A stretch of DNA of 14,414 nt from assembly GCA_964453155.1 (NCBI GenBank), contig CAYVQU010000140.1, forward strand, positions 1-14,414, written 5' to 3'. Positions 12,966 to 14,414 of this stretch are shown in pieces. The DNA is from CAYVQU01 sp964453155. GTDB taxonomy: Bacteria > Chloroflexota > Anaerolineae > Anaerolineales > UBA11858. Under the pieces are notes generated by a model. The model was not told the DNA's origin, ran no database searches, and saw nothing but the letters and a program-made list of their open reading frames with translations. Numbering within the stretch: position 1 is the stretch's first letter; every line of letters starts with the position of its first letter. A program made the position numbers and the translations under genes.

Positions 12966-14329
12966 GCAGCGAGAGGTAAGCCAGCGCGCATAGAACAGAG
13001 GGTTTCCCAATCATCATTGTGACTTAGCCAGGCAGCCCGAGCCTTTGCGGTTAGTCTGGCACCTTGGACAGTCCATTGAGCACCAGAACAACGTAAACGA
13101 TGGGAAACGATTTGTTTGCAGGCACTTTCAATGGTACCGCTGCCGATCATATACCCTTGCTCTCGAAAACGAGCATATTGCATGCGGTGTTCATTATTAC
13201 AGAAGTAGGTGAGTGCTGCGGCAGCTTTTTCGGAACAATGCGCTAAGGTCTCACAGGCTTGGATGACGAAGGGTGTATTTCCCCACCATAGCGCAGTGCG
13301 GGTATCTTCCAGCCAGGCATTGCGTTGCTTGCCTTCAGGAAAAGCATCTTTCGCCACCTTTTCGAGACGTTCTTCAGCATGGTGCCAGTCGACAATCTGG
13401 ACCGCATGGGGATAGTACGTTTCGACTAATCCCCAAATCCATTTGGCCCCATCGCCCAGGAAGACCAATTCCTTGGCAAGATCGGCTTTGGCCCGGCATC
13501 CGGTAGTCCAGAACAGCGGGTCGAAATCCTCGACTTCTTGGATATCGCAATAATACTGCTGATCTTTTGCCCGTAAGGCTTGATGGCCGATTTCTTCTTT
13601 CTTGCGATGGCGTTGAGTGTGCTGGCTGGCTGGCACAGGTTCTACTCGATACCAGCATCCCGTCTTCACTTCACGCCACTTTTCATCTTCACCAGGCTCT
13701 TCGATACGTACATGGGCCCCATCCAGAGAGCCGTAAAGCTGCTCAGGACCTGTCTCCGTTCGCAACCGTTCCTGGAGATCGGTTTCGTCTTGATAGCGCA
13801 CTTTCAGTTTCTCTTCGCTGTCTTCTTGGAGTTGTCCAAAGCCTTGGGTCTCTTTGCGAATGCTGTTCTCTGATAATTCCAGCAGCAGAAATTCCTCGAT
13901 CCAGCCGGTGCTTTCCCCAAACGCCAACCCTGATCCTGCTAACGCCAATAGTTTCGCAAGCCCAGGCGTTATTTCTCCCGGTTTCAACCTATATTCTTCA
14001 TCCAATGGCGACTTCCCTTTTCCGCACTCGCACTCTGCATAATAACTGCGGTTGTAAGATACCCATCCAAACATACTCTCTATCTTCGCTTCACGATGCC
14101 TCTGGTAATTCAATTTACCGCCACATCCACAAGCAATTTCCTTTTCTCGATCACCATCCGCTTGGTTCAACGTCTTTCCCAGCACCAGGCATCCTAACTC
14201 CTTGAGACCGCGGCGTATGCCTTCTTCTAGCCCCAGAATGTGTCGATCTGTTCCGTTTCCTATCTTTTTCGCACATAACTCAGCCATTTGTTCGGCAATC
14301 GGTGCTAATTCTTCTGTGGTAAACTCCAT
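12962..14329 (-). CDS. ISKra4-family DDE transposase
   Basis: A 455-residue transposase. The N-terminal part has a probable zinc-binding pair of CxC motifs (C67/C69 in ACGCGG and C100/C102 in AECECG) and the family segment KGKSPLDEE. The catalytic domain has D203 (YGSLDGAHVRI), D293 (FLGDGAKWIWG) and E401 (IGSGTIESACK). VDWHHAEERL (313 to 322) and SHRLRCSGAQW are further ISKra4 hallmarks. The start at 14329 has GGAGG seven bases upstream, and that sequence can pair with an upstream repeat. The gene points towards the histidine-kinase operon and its stop lies inside the terminal repeat, with no terminator between them. Frame and motifs are complete, so the enzyme is probably functional. Confidence 0.92.
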   Translation of the reverse strand: MEFTTEELAPIAEQMAELCAKKIGNGTDRHILGLEEGIRRGLKELGCLVLGKTLNQADGDREKEIACGCGGKLNYQRHREAKIESMFGWVSYNRSYYAECECGKGKSPLDEEYRLKPGEITPGLAKLLALAGSGLAFGESTGWIEEFLLLELSENSIRKETQGFGQLQEDSEEKLKVRYQDETDLQERLRTETGPEQLYGSLDGAHVRIEEPGEDEKWREVKTGCWYRVEPVPASQHTQRHRKKEEIGHQALRAKDQQYYCDIQEVEDFDPLFWTTGCRAKADLAKELVFLGDGAKWIWGLVETYYPHAVQIVDWHHAEERLEKVAKDAFPEGKQRNAWLEDTRTALWWGNTPFVIQACETLAHCSEKAAAALTYFCNNEHRMQYARFREQGYMIGSGTIESACKQIVSHRLRCSGAQWTVQGARLTAKARAAWLSHNDDWETLCSMRAGLPLAA

Positions 14330-14335
14330 TTTACG

Positions 14336-14384
14336 CCTCCAGTTTTGATAAAGTTGTTGTCTTGCATCTCTATCTTACTGGAGG
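14336..14384 (-). promoter_or_regulatory. Inverted repeat masking the transposase Shine-Dalgarno sequence
   Basis: In the transposase sense, CCTCCAGT (14384 to 14377) can pair with ACTGGAGG (14343 to 14336), which contains the GGAGG ribosome-binding site; the loop is 33 bases. The upstream arm overlaps the -10 element of the candidate promoter. Therefore it would be included in read-through transcripts but not in transcripts from the element's own promoter. The hairpin itself is seen; its regulatory role is inferred from IS10/IS50 analogy. Confidence 0.6.
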
Positions 14385-14399
14385 TTCCTTTTCTGACAA
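14372..14399 (-). promoter_or_regulatory. Candidate transposase promoter overlapping the terminal repeat
   Basis: On the minus strand, TTGTCA (14399 to 14394, inside the terminal inverted repeat) and TAAGAT (14377 to 14372) are separated by 16 bases. The expected start of transcription near 14365 leaves a leader of about 36 bases before the ATG. Confidence 0.5.
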
Positions 14400-14414
14400 C
14401 ATTTGCGCGCTCAC
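14393..14414 (-). repeat. IS terminal inverted repeat (transposase 5' end)
   Basis: Perfect 22-base inverted match to 12944 to 12965. It ends on the last base of the window and contains the probable -35 of the transposase promoter. Confidence 0.95.

Larger units (their letters stand above)
12944..14414 (-). mobile_element. ISKra4-family insertion sequence, complete
   Basis: A 1471-base element bounded by perfect 22-base terminal inverted repeats and carrying one full transposase gene on the minus strand. All expected transposase motifs are present and the frame is open, so it looks recently active. The right end is the last base of the window, so a target-site duplication cannot be assessed. 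It inserted upstream of the histidine-kinase operon. Confidence 0.92.

Noticed and set aside
13567..14205. A 212-residue plus-strand open frame inside the insertion sequence
   Set aside because: Antisense to the transposase, with no family resemblance or ribosome-binding site.

Overview
The window looks like an ordinary chromosomal stretch of a free-living bacterium, roughly half G+C by eye. The gene content (a Chloroflexota-like DnaA region without dnaN, short-tandem-repeat-rich intergenic DNA, a bacterial lipoprotein-type sugar-binding protein, and an ISKra4-type insertion sequence) fits an Anaerolineae-like Chloroflexota member. That taxonomic guess is inference from overall character, not from a marker match.

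Layout. From 96 to 4226 all genes are on the minus strand. selA (selenocysteine synthase) overlaps the start of a squalene/phytoene-synthase-like gene by 14 bases. An M24 Xaa-Pro-type peptidase lies downstream, after a repeat- and hairpin-bearing gap. A small four-helix membrane protein lies upstream of selA. From 4430 to 7467 a plus-strand cluster with gaps of 8, -4 and 4 bases encodes an ABC-type solute-binding lipoprotein, a DinB-family protein, an aminoglycoside-phosphotransferase-like kinase and a small two-helix membrane protein. A palindrome-bearing promoter precedes it and a complex inverted-repeat element follows it. A GNAT acetyltransferase comes next, then about 500 bp of AT-rich non-coding DNA with one perfect DnaA box and two C-run/G-run hairpins (a candidate oriC or dnaA control region), then dnaA and a textbook terminator.

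Convergent to dnaA, on the minus strand, is a signalling operon: a membrane histidine kinase followed by two stand-alone receiver proteins with no output domain. About 85 bp upstream of the kinase start sits a complete 1471-bp ISKra4-like insertion sequence with perfect 22-bp terminal inverted repeats; its right end is the last base of the window.

No defence system, CRISPR array, phage module or tRNA was found. The most interesting signals are small. They are an inverted repeat in the IS that would hide the transposase ribosome-binding site only in read-through transcripts; three related seven-base tandem arrays lying just upstream of three minus-strand start codons; an interleaved A-B-A'-B' inverted-repeat element after the kinase-containing cluster; and the single-box dnaA upstream region. 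Both window ends fall in repeats, so the window may be a whole assembly contig.
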